Positions 44,088 to 54,500 of a stretch of 64,000 nucleotides of DNA are shown one piece after another. Numbering within the stretch: the stretch's first letter is position 1; each line of letters begins with the position of its first letter. The notes below the pieces were generated by a model, which ran no database searches, was not told where the DNA came from, and was given only the letters and a program-made list of their open reading frames with translations. The translations under genes were made by a program, and so were the position numbers. Source of the DNA: CAWGJF01 sp963715745 (GTDB lineage Bacteria > Bacteroidota > Ignavibacteria > Ignavibacteriales > Ignavibacteriaceae); NCBI GenBank assembly GCA_963715745.1, contig OY970271.1, positions 2,666,001 to 2,730,000 on the forward strand. Direction: 5' to 3'.

Positions 44088-44636
44088 TCAATTTAGTTCA
44101 AAAACTTTTAATTCCTTATAAATCGAACCCTGCTTCGTGAGGGTACTTTTAATCAAGGCAATTTGACTCGAATTAAAATTTAGTTTTTCCAATATTGATT
44201 CTTCAATTGCTTTGATAAATAATTCACCAGGATGTTTTTTTAATCTTAATAAAGTTAAATGTGCCTTAAAATTTCTGTTATCAGTTTTTACATCAAATTT
44301 TTCAAGCTTTGAATTTAATTCCTCAACAACTTTGAAAATTCGGTTTTCAGTTTTTAGATTAGCCCAAAGAATTTTGGGTTCATCATTTTTATAAAAAAAA
44401 CCAAGCTTATTTATTTCACAATCAAGTGATTTTAAACTTTGAATAAAACCGATTTCTTTCATCAGTTGTGGTAAAAGTTCTTCTTTAAAATCCCCAATAA
44501 ATTTTAAAGTAAGATGAATTTTCTCTTCCTTTTCCCAATTGTACGAATAATAGTCTGCGACAATTTTTTTACACTGATTAATTAACTGAGTTCTTATTTC
44601 ATTCGGAATTAATAGCGCAATAAAAAGTCTAATCAT
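44088..44636 (-). CDS. thpR: RNA 2',3'-cyclic phosphodiesterase (2H family, ThpR/LigT)
   Basis: About 182 residues with the two HxTx motifs of 2H phosphoesterases: IHLTLKFIGD near 44-53 and AHLTLLRLKK near 124-133. N-terminal RLFIALLIPNEIR is typical for ThpR. The family hydrolyses RNA 2',3'-cyclic phosphate ends. The ATG at 44636 overlaps the cinA stop (ATGATTAG), a clear translational-coupling start. A longer frame from 44651 has no better site. Confidence 0.88.
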   Translation of the reverse strand: MIRLFIALLIPNEIRTQLINQCKKIVADYYSYNWEKEEKIHLTLKFIGDFKEELLPQLMKEIGFIQSLKSLDCEINKLGFFYKNDEPKILWANLKTENRIFKVVEELNSKLEKFDVKTDNRNFKAHLTLLRLKKHPGELFIKAIEESILEKLNFNSSQIALIKSTLTKQGSIYKELKVFELN

Positions 44637-45885
44637 CCGACGAAATACCAAGAATATTTTTCCGGAGAAGATCTAAAGCAGACTGTGCGGTTCTTTGTTT
44701 GTTCAAAATTCGTTCTTCTCCAAACATAAACTTCTTTGCAGTACAAACTTTTTCATCACAATAACCAATATAAACCAATCCAACAGGTTTATCTGTTGTA
44801 GCTCCGGTTGGCCCCATTATTCCGGTAGTTGCTAGTCCAATATCCGAACCACTTGTTGATTTTATTCCCTCAGCCATTTGCATTGCAACTTCCTGACTAA
44901 CAGCACCTTTTTCAGCAATTGTATCTTCATCAACTTTTAATATTTCAACCTTTGATGCATTGCTATAACAAACAACACCTCTTTCAAAGTAAGCACTACT
45001 GCCGCTAATATTTGTAATCATACTTGCGATTAAACCGCCAGTGCAAGATTCAGCAACTGCAATCTTGAGTTCCCTGTCTTTCAAAATTTTTCCAACAACT
45101 TCTTCAAGTGTTTCTTCGCCTTTTCCAAAAATAAACCTGCCTGCTTTAGAACGAATTTTTTGTTCAATTTCCATCAAACGGTTTTTCGCTGTTTCTTCAT
45201 CATTCTCCTGAACTGTCAATCTTAATTTTACACCATATATGCTTGGAAGAAACGCAAGCTTAGCTCCTTCAAGAAGTTCATCAAGATTACCTAATCGCTC
45301 AAATAAATAAGATTCCGGAATACCTGTAGTTTGTAAAATTGAACGCTTAGTAACAAGCTGTTCTACGCCAATTTCATCTTTTAGTTTTTCGGTCACAAAA
45401 TCCATCATCATCGCTTTCATTTCATAAGGAACACCGGGCATAACAACAAAGATTTTTCCTTCATTCTGAATCCAGTAACCAGGTGCTGTTCCTTTTGAAT
45501 TTTTAATTACTTCCGCATTTTTAGGAATAAGAGATTGATCAATATTTACCTGGGTTAATTTTCTACCACGCTTTGCAAACAGAGCTTTTATATTTTCAAG
45601 AACTTCTTCATTTTTGACCAATTCAGTATTAAAAAATTTTACAACTGCTGAGCGGGTAATATCATCGTGAGTTGGTCCTAATCCGCCGGTAACGATTATA
45701 AGATCCGAACTATCATAAGCAATTTTAAATTCTTTAAGAATAATTTCTTCCTCATCACCAACGGTACCGATTTTTACAACATCGATATTTAGATCACTTA
45801 TTTTTTCACCTATAAATGAAGCGTTAGTATTTACAGTCTGACCTATTAGTAATTCATCACCTATTGAAATAATTTGTGCTTTCAT
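44629..45885 (-). CDS. cinA: CinA: competence/damage-inducible protein, nicotinamide-nucleotide amidase type
   Basis: A 418-residue two-domain protein. The N-terminal MoCF-like domain (about 1-165) starts AQIISIGDELLIGQTVNTNA and contains IIVTGGLGPTHDDITRSAV near 62-80. The C-terminal amidase domain (about 255-418) has AVAESCTGGLIASMITNISG near 277-296 and a GIMGPTGATTDKPVGLVYI stretch near 356-374. The full form is a pyrophosphatase plus NMN amidase of NAD recycling. It sits upstream of thpR and recA, an arrangement common in bacteria. Confidence 0.94.
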   Translation of the reverse strand: MKAQIISIGDELLIGQTVNTNASFIGEKISDLNIDVVKIGTVGDEEEIILKEFKIAYDSSDLIIVTGGLGPTHDDITRSAVVKFFNTELVKNEEVLENIKALFAKRGRKLTQVNIDQSLIPKNAEVIKNSKGTAPGYWIQNEGKIFVVMPGVPYEMKAMMMDFVTEKLKDEIGVEQLVTKRSILQTTGIPESYLFERLGNLDELLEGAKLAFLPSIYGVKLRLTVQENDEETAKNRLMEIEQKIRSKAGRFIFGKGEETLEEVVGKILKDRELKIAVAESCTGGLIASMITNISGSSAYFERGVVCYSNASKVEILKVDEDTIAEKGAVSQEVAMQMAEGIKSTSGSDIGLATTGIMGPTGATTDKPVGLVYIGYCDEKVCTAKKFMFGEERILNKQRTAQSALDLLRKNILGISSDD

Positions 45886-45901
45886 AACAGTAAATCAGAT
45901 T

Positions 45902-46360
45902 TTAAAATGAGCCGAAAAAATATACAAGAATATGCATTATTAAAAGTGTATAAATGCCTGAGACAACGTCATCGATCATTATTCCCATTCCGCCTTTTAG
46001 CTTTTCCAGATTTTTAGCTGGTGGTGGCTTGATTATATCAAGCATTCTCCAAATTAAAAAAGCCGTTAAAACTATAAAAAAAGTTTTAGGCAATGCAATA
46101 AGTGAAATCCATGTCCCAACAATTTCATCAACAGTACATTCAGCAGGATCTTTTTCATAAACAATTTCGAATTTATCCCCGACAAGTTTTCCATAAAAAA
46201 ATAACAATAATGTTACAGGTATTATTATGTATAATTTTTCAAAACCTGGTATGAGATAAATAACAATTGCAGCCAGACTGCCAAAAGTTCCGCTGGCAAC
46301 CGGTATATAACCGGTATAAAATCCAGAACCAATTAATTTTTCAAAAAAATTAAGCTTCAA
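45902..46360 (-). CDS. pgpA: Phosphatidylglycerophosphatase A
   Basis: A 152-residue integral membrane phosphatase that removes the phosphate of PGP, the product of PgsA. It carries the family motifs TGYIPVASGTFGSLAA near 17-32 and DPAECTVDEIVGTWISL near 76-92. Three to four membrane helices. The start is TTG at 46360, overlapping the 3' end of pgsA by 11 bases; no ATG exists before the conserved part, so TTG is needed. Consecutive enzymes of phosphatidylglycerol synthesis are adjacent here. Confidence 0.92.
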   Translation of the reverse strand: MKLNFFEKLIGSGFYTGYIPVASGTFGSLAAIVIYLIPGFEKLYIIIPVTLLLFFYGKLVGDKFEIVYEKDPAECTVDEIVGTWISLIALPKTFFIVLTAFLIWRMLDIIKPPPAKNLEKLKGGMGIMIDDVVSGIYTLLIMHILVYFFGSF

Positions 46361-46946
46361 TTTTCAGCAACTTTTTTATTGTAGTTTTGTTCCTGTAAAC
46401 ATAAAGAACACCGGAATGAAATGTTATGGCAGTTATCACCAGCATAATAACGTAAATCAAATTTTTATTTAATAAAGTATCTATCAATATACTATAGCTT
46501 TCATAAATGTTATGGTTGTTTGCCGCAACAAAAAGAATCAATAAATAATACAAGAAAACCATCTGTAACAATGTTTTCCACTTAGCATAATAACTTGTTA
46601 CAAATACAAGTCCAAACTTATCAGAAAAAATTCTGAGAAGTGTTATCAACAAATCTCTTGAGATAATAATCACAACCATCCATAAAGGAATAAGTCCTAC
46701 TATTGAAAATGCGATAAATGCTGAAGAAGTTAATATTTTATCAGCTAGAGGATCCCAGAATTTTCCCCAGTTTGTAATATAATTGAATTTACGGGCAAGC
46801 CAGCCATCGTACCAATCTGATAAAGCTGCAATAATATAAATTCCCAGCGAGGCTTGTTTCATCCAGTTTTGATCAGAAAGAAAAAAGTATATAAATACCG
46901 GTGAAAGAATAATTCTTAAAACAGTTAGCTGGTTTGGCAAAGTCAT
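46350..46946 (-). CDS. pgsA: CDP-diacylglycerol-glycerol-3-phosphate 3-phosphatidyltransferase
   Basis: A 198-residue membrane enzyme of phosphatidylglycerol synthesis. The CDP-alcohol phosphotransferase motif D-x2-DG-x2-AR-x8-G-x3-D-x3-D is complete in DWYDGWLARKF and GKFWDPLADKI (about residues 43-68). Six hydrophobic helices, normal length. It overlaps the DUF971 gene by four bases and pgpA by 11. Confidence 0.94.
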   Translation of the reverse strand: MTLPNQLTVLRIILSPVFIYFFLSDQNWMKQASLGIYIIAALSDWYDGWLARKFNYITNWGKFWDPLADKILTSSAFIAFSIVGLIPLWMVVIIISRDLLITLLRIFSDKFGLVFVTSYYAKWKTLLQMVFLYYLLILFVAANNHNIYESYSILIDTLLNKNLIYVIMLVITAITFHSGVLYVYRNKTTIKKLLKIEA

Positions 46947-47257
46947 GTTTTAAGCAATTTTTCATTTGATGAAGCAAGTTTCAGAAGGTAAGAGAATTCA
47001 TAAATTCCGGTATTATGTCCGTCATTCCAACCAATACTGATTGCATAGTTTCCAACAATACTGATTTTGTTAATTGTAATTTCCTGTTCTGTAAATAGCG
47101 GAATGTATTTAGCACCCTGTCTATCTCTTTCAGCCAGACAGGTTGCACAAGGGCATTTTTGTCTTAATAGATTTGTGGAAATTTCTGTTTCGGAATTATC
47201 ATTCCATTTAATTAATAATCCGAAATTACTCTTAGATTTAATTTTAACAGGATGCAT
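46943..47257 (-). CDS. DUF971 (GBBH-like N-terminal domain) protein
   Basis: A 104-residue protein of the DUF971 family, related to the N-terminal domain of gamma-butyrobetaine hydroxylases. LLIKWNDNSETEISTNLLRQ is followed by KCPCATC (about 30-36), a probable metal-binding cysteine cluster, and the C-terminal YAISIGWNDGHNTGIYEFSY. Family members have been linked to iron-sulfur cluster work. It overlaps pgsA by four bases and follows purC directly. Confidence 0.85.
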   Translation of the reverse strand: MHPVKIKSKSNFGLLIKWNDNSETEISTNLLRQKCPCATCLAERDRQGAKYIPLFTEQEITINKISIVGNYAISIGWNDGHNTGIYEFSYLLKLASSNEKLLKT

Positions 47258-48154
47258 TTAAACAAGTTTTTCCCCTGTCAATTTTTCATAAATCTCGAGA
47301 TACTTTTGACTTGTTTTCTGAATAATTTCCTCAGGAAGAGTTGGAGGTGGTGGTTGTTTATTGAAATTTATTGATAGTAAATAGTCTCTTACAAATTGTT
47401 TATCATAACTTTCCTGTCCGCGTCCTTTTTCATATTTATCTAACGGCCAGAATCGTGAGGAATCCGGAGTCAAAAGTTCATCAACCAGAATTATTTTATC
47501 ACCTATATTTCCAAATTCCATTTTAGTATCAGCAATAATAATACCTTTTGAAAGTGCATATTCACTGGCTTTTTTATAAACAGCTACTGTTTTTTCTTCT
47601 AAAAGATTAAAGGTTTTTTGATCTGTTATTTTTAAAGCTTGCTCGGCTGAAATATTTTCATCGTGTTCCCCTATTTCAGCTTTGGTTGATGGTGTAAATA
47701 TTGGCTCATTAAATTTTTCGGATTCTTGTAATCCTTTTGGTAAACCAATTCCGCTTATTGCTCCTGTTGATTTATAATCTTTCCAACCTGATCCAGAAAT
47801 ATACCCACGAACAATACATTCGATTGGAACTACCCTTGCTTTTTTAACCAGCATAGAACGCCCGTCAAGTTCATCTTTATAATTTTTACATTCTTCAGGA
47901 AATTCATCAACATTTGTGGTAACAAGATGATTTTCAATAACATCTTTTGTATAGTTAAACCAGAATTCAGAAATTTTTGTAAGTACCATTCCCTTGTATG
48001 GAATTCCCTGGCTCATTATCACATCAAACGCAGAAAGTCTATCGGTGGAAACCAGCAAAAGAAAATCACCAACTTCATAAATATCGCGTACTTTACCACG
48101 GGCAAATAATTTTAAACCACTAAAATCAGTTTGAAGAATTACTTTGTCTTTCAT
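47258..48154 (-). CDS. purC: Phosphoribosylaminoimidazole-succinocarboxamide synthase
   Basis: A 298-residue SAICAR synthetase of purine synthesis, joining CAIR and aspartate with ATP. Motifs GKVRDIYEVGDFLLLVSTDR near 16-35, ECIVRGYISGSGWKDYK near 113-130 and DELLTPDSSRFWPLD near 229-243 are visible. It is the longer form (about 300 residues) found in eukaryote-like and many FCB bacteria. Head of the purC-DUF971-pgsA-pgpA-cinA-thpR-recA-recX run. Upstream is tRNA-Phe with a terminator. Confidence 0.96.
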   Translation of the reverse strand: MKDKVILQTDFSGLKLFARGKVRDIYEVGDFLLLVSTDRLSAFDVIMSQGIPYKGMVLTKISEFWFNYTKDVIENHLVTTNVDEFPEECKNYKDELDGRSMLVKKARVVPIECIVRGYISGSGWKDYKSTGAISGIGLPKGLQESEKFNEPIFTPSTKAEIGEHDENISAEQALKITDQKTFNLLEEKTVAVYKKASEYALSKGIIIADTKMEFGNIGDKIILVDELLTPDSSRFWPLDKYEKGRGQESYDKQFVRDYLLSINFNKQPPPPTLPEEIIQKTSQKYLEIYEKLTGEKLV

Positions 48155-48260
48155 TTAACCCTTTAGAAATGTATTACGAAATATAGCCAGAGTGCTTTCT
48201 TATATCAACTTTATAAATAATAAATTAATTATAAAAATTCATAAGTAGATCAAATATTAT

Positions 48261-48289
48261 AAATAAAAAAGGCGCCTCGGTAAGCGCCT
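48261..48289 (-). terminator. Terminator after tRNA-Phe
   Basis: On the minus strand, stem AGGCGC/GCGCCT with an 8-base loop followed by TTTTTTATTT. It ends the tRNA-Phe transcript 9 bases after the tRNA. Confidence 0.85.
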
Positions 48290-48297
48290 GATTTGGG

Positions 48298-48370
48298 TGG
48301 GCAGAGACGGAATTGAACCGCCGACACAAGGATTTTCAGTCCTTTGCTCTACCGACTGAGCTATCTGCCC
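48298..48370 (-). tRNA. tRNA-Phe (anticodon GAA)
   Basis: A 73-base cloverleaf on the minus strand. The acceptor stem is GGGCAGA/TCTGCCC with discriminator A. The anticodon stem AAGGA/TCCTT encloses CTGAAAA, giving anticodon GAA. The D arm starts TAGCTCAGTCGGTAGAGC. CCA is not encoded. Confidence 0.95.
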
Positions 48371-48447
48371 AAAAATGAAGTTCAAAAATAAGTTTTTCTC
48401 AATAATTAAACAAAAAGCTATTTTATTTTGAATTTATAATTCTATAC

Positions 48448-49686
48448 TTAATTTAGCAAACGTTCCGTCTTAATCATCGATAACCTTTTTAAAATAATAG
48501 CTATTCCTTCACCAGACAACAAAAGCATAAAAGGTACTACAGGAATTAAAAATCTTGAAATGCTATATGAAAATGGTATGATGGATGTAAATCCTATTGC
48601 TGGAATTAATAGTACTAATTTTAGCAATTTATTCTTTGAAAAAATAAAACCTATAAAAGCGAATATTAATATTCCAACTTGTAAAGAACTTGACATAAAA
48701 AAGACAACTTTATCGTTTCGAATAGCACGTGTTCCAGGAAAATATGTCCAAGTTTTAATAATTCTTCGGAAACCATTTAAAATCATTTTTATTGGTGAAC
48801 TATTAAAATTTTTAATCCCAGCTTTGAAAAAACGATCACTTGCTTTACTATCAATATAATACCCATTTTTAACAATTTCTGAAAATTTAGTGTCATCAAT
48901 CCATGGTTTTTTGTTAATTCCTAAAGAAGCGCACCAAAAATTATAACCACCATCTGAAGACAAAGGTGTAAAATCATTCATCAAAACAGCATTTCTTATG
49001 AACCAAGGGCTTATAATCAATAAAAATGTTACAAACATAATTCCCCATTTTTTTAAAGCTGTTGGAAAACCATAAAAAAAGTAAGTGGGAAGTAATAAGA
49101 AAAAGATAATAAATATAGCAATAGGTCTGGTTAAAAATGCTAAACCTAAAAAAAAACCAATATATACAAAGTACTTTATTTGATTTTTATTAAGCCCCTC
49201 TACCATAAAGTAGATTGAAGTAAATAGTAACAGCGAAAATAAGCTTTCAGTTAATATAAACATTGATAACATCCAGAAGGGAAAATAAAATGCTATTATA
49301 TAAACTGAACCCACAAATAGTTTGTCGCCAAATATTTTTCTTGCAATTTTTAGAAGAATCAAAAAAGAGAGTATATTAAATACAGATTGTATTATAAAAA
49401 CAATTGTTTTTTTTTCACCCGAGAGCCAATAAGTTGCTGATAAAAATATTGGGTATATAGGTTGTCGCATCCTTGTTGGGGACTCACCTTGAAAGTATTT
49501 GAAATCGTTAGAAAGTGGCGGGGCAACTGAATATTCCTGTTTCTTAAAAATGTTTTCAGATATTGATAAATACTCTTTACTGTCTAGACTTAATTCTTCT
49601 GATTCAGAATAAAAGTATGCAATTATTTGAATTGAAATGATAATAATCAGAGGAATGTAAAATTGTTTTAAATATGTCGAGAGCAT
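48448..49686 (-). CDS. PMT/ArnT-type (GT39/GT83-like) membrane glycosyltransferase
   Basis: A 412-residue polytopic membrane protein with about nine helices. The first periplasmic loop has the acidic and arginine pattern of polyprenyl-phosphate-sugar glycosyltransferases: ELSLDSKEYLSISENIF near 31-47 (catalytic-type Asp) and ESPTRMRQPIYPIFLSATYW near 67-86. Such enzymes move sugars from a lipid carrier to lipid A, glycans or proteins on the outer side of the inner membrane. Acceptor unknown. It is 12 bases downstream of glmS and may share its transcript. Confidence 0.78.
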   Translation of the reverse strand: MLSTYLKQFYIPLIIIISIQIIAYFYSESEELSLDSKEYLSISENIFKKQEYSVAPPLSNDFKYFQGESPTRMRQPIYPIFLSATYWLSGEKKTIVFIIQSVFNILSFLILLKIARKIFGDKLFVGSVYIIAFYFPFWMLSMFILTESLFSLLLFTSIYFMVEGLNKNQIKYFVYIGFFLGLAFLTRPIAIFIIFFLLLPTYFFYGFPTALKKWGIMFVTFLLIISPWFIRNAVLMNDFTPLSSDGGYNFWCASLGINKKPWIDDTKFSEIVKNGYYIDSKASDRFFKAGIKNFNSSPIKMILNGFRRIIKTWTYFPGTRAIRNDKVVFFMSSSLQVGILIFAFIGFIFSKNKLLKLVLLIPAIGFTSIIPFSYSISRFLIPVVPFMLLLSGEGIAIILKRLSMIKTERLLN

Positions 49687-49698
49687 TTTAGTCCCCGT

Positions 49699-51531
49699 TC
49701 ACTCAACTGTAACACTCTTTGCAAGATTTCTTGGCTGATCAACATTAAGTCCTTTTTTAACTGCAATATGGTAAGCTAATAATTGTAATGGGATTGAAGT
49801 CAGAATTGGACGCAGCATATCAATTGTGTCAGGAATCTTGATTGAATAATCCACAATATCGTCAATTTCATCATCACCTTCATCAGCAATAGCAATAATT
49901 CTTCCTCCCCTTGCACGGACTTCCTGTATATTACTCATTATTTTTTCATATGTTCCGTCTTTTGGTGCAATAAAAACAACCGGCATGTTTTCATCAATTA
50001 GAGCAATTGGACCATGCTTCATTTCCGCTGCAGGATAGCCTTCTGCATGGATATACGAAATTTCTTTTAATTTCAGGGCACCTTCAAGTGCAACAGGAAA
50101 ATTATATCCTCTGCCCAGATAAAGAAAATTATTTGAATCTTTAAATTCTTCAGCTAATCTCTCAATACCTTCATTTAGTTTGAGAATTGCCTCAATTTTT
50201 TCAGGAAGTATTATCATTTCTTCCGCGATCAATCTACCCTGATTTACACTCATTCCTTTTTTTCGGGAGATAAGCAATGTAATAAGCGCTAAAACAATTA
50301 ATTGTGAAGTAAATGCTTTGGTAGAAGCTACACCGATTTCAGGACCAGCGTGAATATAAACACCAGACATACTTTCCCGGGCAATTGTACTGCCAACAAC
50401 ATTACAGATTCCAAGTGCCAGAGCACCATTACTTTTTGCTTCCCTTAGAGCAGCTAATGTATCAGCAGTCTCACCACTCTGGGAGATAAAGAAAACAGAA
50501 TCTTCGGCTGAAATAATTGGATTTCGATATCTAAATTCTGAAGCATATTCAACTTCCACCGGAATTCTTGCAAACTGCTCTAACATATATTCCCCAACTA
50601 ATGCTGCATGCCAGCTTGTTCCGCAAGCAGAAATAAGAATACGTTTTGAATCAGTTAATCTTTCAAGGACTTCAGTTAGCCCACCTAGTTTTGAAGTACC
50701 TTCTTCAAGAAGTATTCTACCCCGCATTGAATTCCGAACAGATTCAGGTTGCTCCATAATTTCTTTAAGCATAAAATGAGGGAATCCACCTTTATCAATC
50801 TCCTCAAGTGACATATTTATTTCATGAACTTCCTTAGCAATTTCTTCATCTTCAATTGTTTTGACTGTATAACCATCTTTAGTAATTACTGCAAGTTCAC
50901 CATCTTCAAGATAAATTACCTGTTTTGTATGCGCCAAAAGTGGTGACACATCAGAAGCAATAAAATTTTCGCCATTGCCTACTCCAATTACTAGTGGAGA
51001 GCCTTTTCTTGCAGCAATTAATTTATCAGGTTCTTTAGAATATATTACAGCAATACCATAAGTTCCTTCAATTTCATTTAGACTTAATTGGACAGATTCC
51101 GTTAGTGAATAATTTTTTAATAGAAAACTATCAATCAAATGTGCTAATACTTCGGAATCAGTTTCACTCTTGAATTCATATCCAAGTTTCTGCAAACTTT
51201 TTTTGAGCGGCTGAAAATTTTCTATTATTCCGTTATGAATAATAAAAAGTGTATTGTCATTATTTGAATGCGGATGTGCATTTTGTTCATTTGGTATTCC
51301 GTGTGTTGCCCACCGGGTATGACCAATCCCTAAATGAGATTCTAAATTTAGTTTTGAGACCCTTTCTTCAAGAAGAGAAACCTTACCTTTATTTTTTATA
51401 ACAATTGATTTTGTACTATTAATTACTCCAATTCCGGCTGAATCATAACCCCGGTATTCAAGTCTTTTCAAGCCATTAATTAAAATGGGTACACAATTAT
51501 TTTTACCTATATATCCAACAATTCCACACAT
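49699..51531 (-). CDS. glmS: Glutamine-fructose-6-phosphate aminotransferase
   Basis: A 610-residue enzyme making glucosamine-6-phosphate for cell wall and LPS. The N-terminal glutaminase starts with Cys2 (MCGIVGYIG) and contains LGIGHTRWATHGIPNEQNAH near 69-88. Two SIS domains follow, with ISACGTSWHAALVGEY near 300 and VGSTIARESMSGVYIHAG near 382, and the C-terminus ends in DQPRNLAKSVTVE. Only 66 bases separate it from the C25 gene, so no glmS ribozyme fits upstream. Confidence 0.97.
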   Translation of the reverse strand: MCGIVGYIGKNNCVPILINGLKRLEYRGYDSAGIGVINSTKSIVIKNKGKVSLLEERVSKLNLESHLGIGHTRWATHGIPNEQNAHPHSNNDNTLFIIHNGIIENFQPLKKSLQKLGYEFKSETDSEVLAHLIDSFLLKNYSLTESVQLSLNEIEGTYGIAVIYSKEPDKLIAARKGSPLVIGVGNGENFIASDVSPLLAHTKQVIYLEDGELAVITKDGYTVKTIEDEEIAKEVHEINMSLEEIDKGGFPHFMLKEIMEQPESVRNSMRGRILLEEGTSKLGGLTEVLERLTDSKRILISACGTSWHAALVGEYMLEQFARIPVEVEYASEFRYRNPIISAEDSVFFISQSGETADTLAALREAKSNGALALGICNVVGSTIARESMSGVYIHAGPEIGVASTKAFTSQLIVLALITLLISRKKGMSVNQGRLIAEEMIILPEKIEAILKLNEGIERLAEEFKDSNNFLYLGRGYNFPVALEGALKLKEISYIHAEGYPAAEMKHGPIALIDENMPVVFIAPKDGTYEKIMSNIQEVRARGGRIIAIADEGDDEIDDIVDYSIKIPDTIDMLRPILTSIPLQLLAYHIAVKKGLNVDQPRNLAKSVTVE

Positions 51532-51597
51532 TTATTTTCCTAATATTGATTAGATAAAGCTGATTAATTTTGTAATAGCAACAAATAATAAGCCAAC

Positions 51598-54500
51598 TTA
51601 TTCAACTTTCGCAAGTTTTTGAGTTACAGTTTTCGTCTTATCCGGAAATTTAGCAATAACTTTGTACAAATATACACCGTTGGAAATTTGATCACCATCC
51701 TGATCTTTTCCATCCCAATAATATTTATTAAAGCCCAATCTTAGTTCTGAAGTAGGTATGACAATATCTCTGATTAATCTTCCGGCAACGGTATACACCT
51801 TTATTAGAAATTCATCAGGCAATTGACCCTGCAGTTGAAATGTAAAATGAGTAATATTTTTAAATGGATTCGGATAATTGTAAACCTGATTAATACCATC
51901 TTCACTGAATACATTAAAATTTATTCTATAAGATGTTGAATCAAAAAAGTTACCAGATGCATCTTTTGCAAGTATTTCAAGTGTATGCTCGTCATTATAT
52001 AATCTTGGATGCCAAATAATAGTTGCTTTTGAATTTGGATAAGGATTATAACTATACTGTAATTCGGGATCTGAAAAATGTAAAATATAAGTGCCGCTTG
52101 TATCTGTATGAACAAGGGTGAAATAACTAGTATCCAAAGGAAGCGGACTATTATCTTCTAATGTTATCACAACTTCTGGGTTTGCGGAAACAATATCACC
52201 ATTAATAATATTTTGACCATCAAATGTTATATCAAACTTTGGTCTGATAGTATCACGGATTACATAGAAACTATTTTCAATAAGATTGTTGAAAGTAAAA
52301 TATTCTTCCGGGAAAGATTTAGCTACTGCTTTAATTTTTGTATCGAAAACAACATTGTTTGTTGAAATAATATTTTCAACTGTCTTCTCAGAATCAGGCT
52401 GTAATGAAATATATTTCGAAAATAATACTGAATCGCCTTCATTTTCATAAAAATCAATTTTTACAGTATCTGCATTGATATACCCGATATTCCTCACTTT
52501 TAATTTCATATTTACATCCAGACCCCTATCTATTGAATCAGGTGCGAAAGACATATCACTTGGAATCATGGTAATTTCTGGCAGATATTCATAATTAACC
52601 TGAAGTGAATTGAATTTCATTGGTTCACTTGCACCAAAAGAAGAATCGGTTAAACTAAAATCTAATTTTAAGTAATCGTATTTTTTTGCATCTATATCGT
52701 TCAATAAAATATCGGGTTGTGATAATGTATCGAGAGTTTCCCAACTTCCAGAGGTAACATTTTTCCCTAATAGATATGCTTTATACGTGCCTTCAGAATT
52801 AGTTTGGTCTAAATTAAAATTTAAATTAAACCATTCAGATGCAGGGCCTATATCCTGTGAGATTATTTCACCATGAGCATCTTTATAGGTACCACTATAT
52901 TTATAAAAACCTGGTGTATATGGCGTAGAACCTGGACGGAAGGTATTAAAATAAACAAAATTGTTTTCGTGATCATACGTGATTGCAAAATAATCTTTTT
53001 GAGATGTGTTATATCTCCATTGTTCTTCAAAAACTCCATCAGATAAACGATATCTTCGTAAATCAATATGATTATAATTTTCATAAATAATTAGATATCC
53101 ATTTATAACAAAGAAACTTATAACTCTTGGGATAATTGTTCCATTAAAGACAATATCTTCTCCAACTTTTCGCCAATTGTTTGATGGGTCAAATGTTCTT
53201 AGAACAAATCTATTAGGATATTTCGATGTACCTACTGCCAAATTATATATATAGTTTCCATCAGAATACAGTAGTACTCCACCTACTTGTAATGTGGTCG
53301 GAATGGTTAATAATAAGGTATCAATAATTGAGATTCTTATGGTATCACCATTTTGAGGATTTATCCTTAGCAAATCATTTAGTGATCCAGTACTTGTATA
53401 CAAATATCCCGAATAATACATCAAGTTACTCGAGATAAAAACAGAAAGATTTGGTATAGACCCATAACTCTGCCCGGCAATTGTACCATTCAATCCAGTT
53501 CCAATCTTATAAATTTTAGATCTATTGCCACCATTATAACCAGACACACTTCCATAATAAAAGTAAGTTCCATCAGTAGTGAAAATTGAAGGTTTCGTCG
53601 AATCACTTGACAAATTGAACATTATTGAATCCTGCAGAAAATTTTCATCAGGATGTGGTGGCTTTAATTCAGTATTTAAAATAAGACTGTGAAGTGAATC
53701 TGAATAATTAATATTTTGTAAATTAAAAAGTTGAAGCTGTTTATTCTCGGCTAAATAACCCTGACTATTATTGTTCTTAATTGAAAAAGTTTTTAATGAA
53801 CTTGTATTTGTATCAACAGCATCATAAACAATTACACGCCAAAAATATTCAACCTGATTTAAAGAGTTGATTTTCCATCTTACAATTCCTTCTACCGGAT
53901 TAAGTACGGGTGACTGGACTAAAACAGATATCGAATCAAAATTTTGTGAGTCATTAATTTGTATTACGTAATTTAAATTTCGATTGAAGTAAATTCCTAT
54001 ATCAGAAATCACGAAATCAATTGTGTCATTATTACTAAAATATCCATTAACGGGTTTAACGATATTCGGTCTTCCGAAATCAAAAACTGTGAAAGCACGT
54101 GAGGCTATATTATCTGAATGGTCTGGTTCTTCAATAATATCTTTTTCATTTACCCTTGCAATTAAAGTAAACAAACCTGCAGATTGTGGAACCCATTCCA
54201 TAGTTACGCTGGCGTTTTCACCAAAGTTTCCTAATTTCATCTCTCCAATTAAATTCGAAGTGTCCTGACTATTTTTAAATAACTCTACAGTAACAGAATC
54301 GTTTGGAAAAGAAGTTCCGTAATTTGTAATATTTATTGAAACAAGAACTGTATCGCCATTTAAAGGATTTTCAGGAGAGATTGTAATATCTGAGGAATTA
54401 ATTGTGAAGTCTGGTAATGTGGGTATTGCTAATTCAAGACCCGGATCACCTAAATAAACAATTTGTGGGATCATTTGATCAAATCCAGCAGAATTTAAAG

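Noticed and set aside
51532..51597. glmS ribozyme upstream of glmS
   Set aside because: Only 66 bases separate glmS from the upstream gene, too few for the ribozyme core, and no matching structure is seen.
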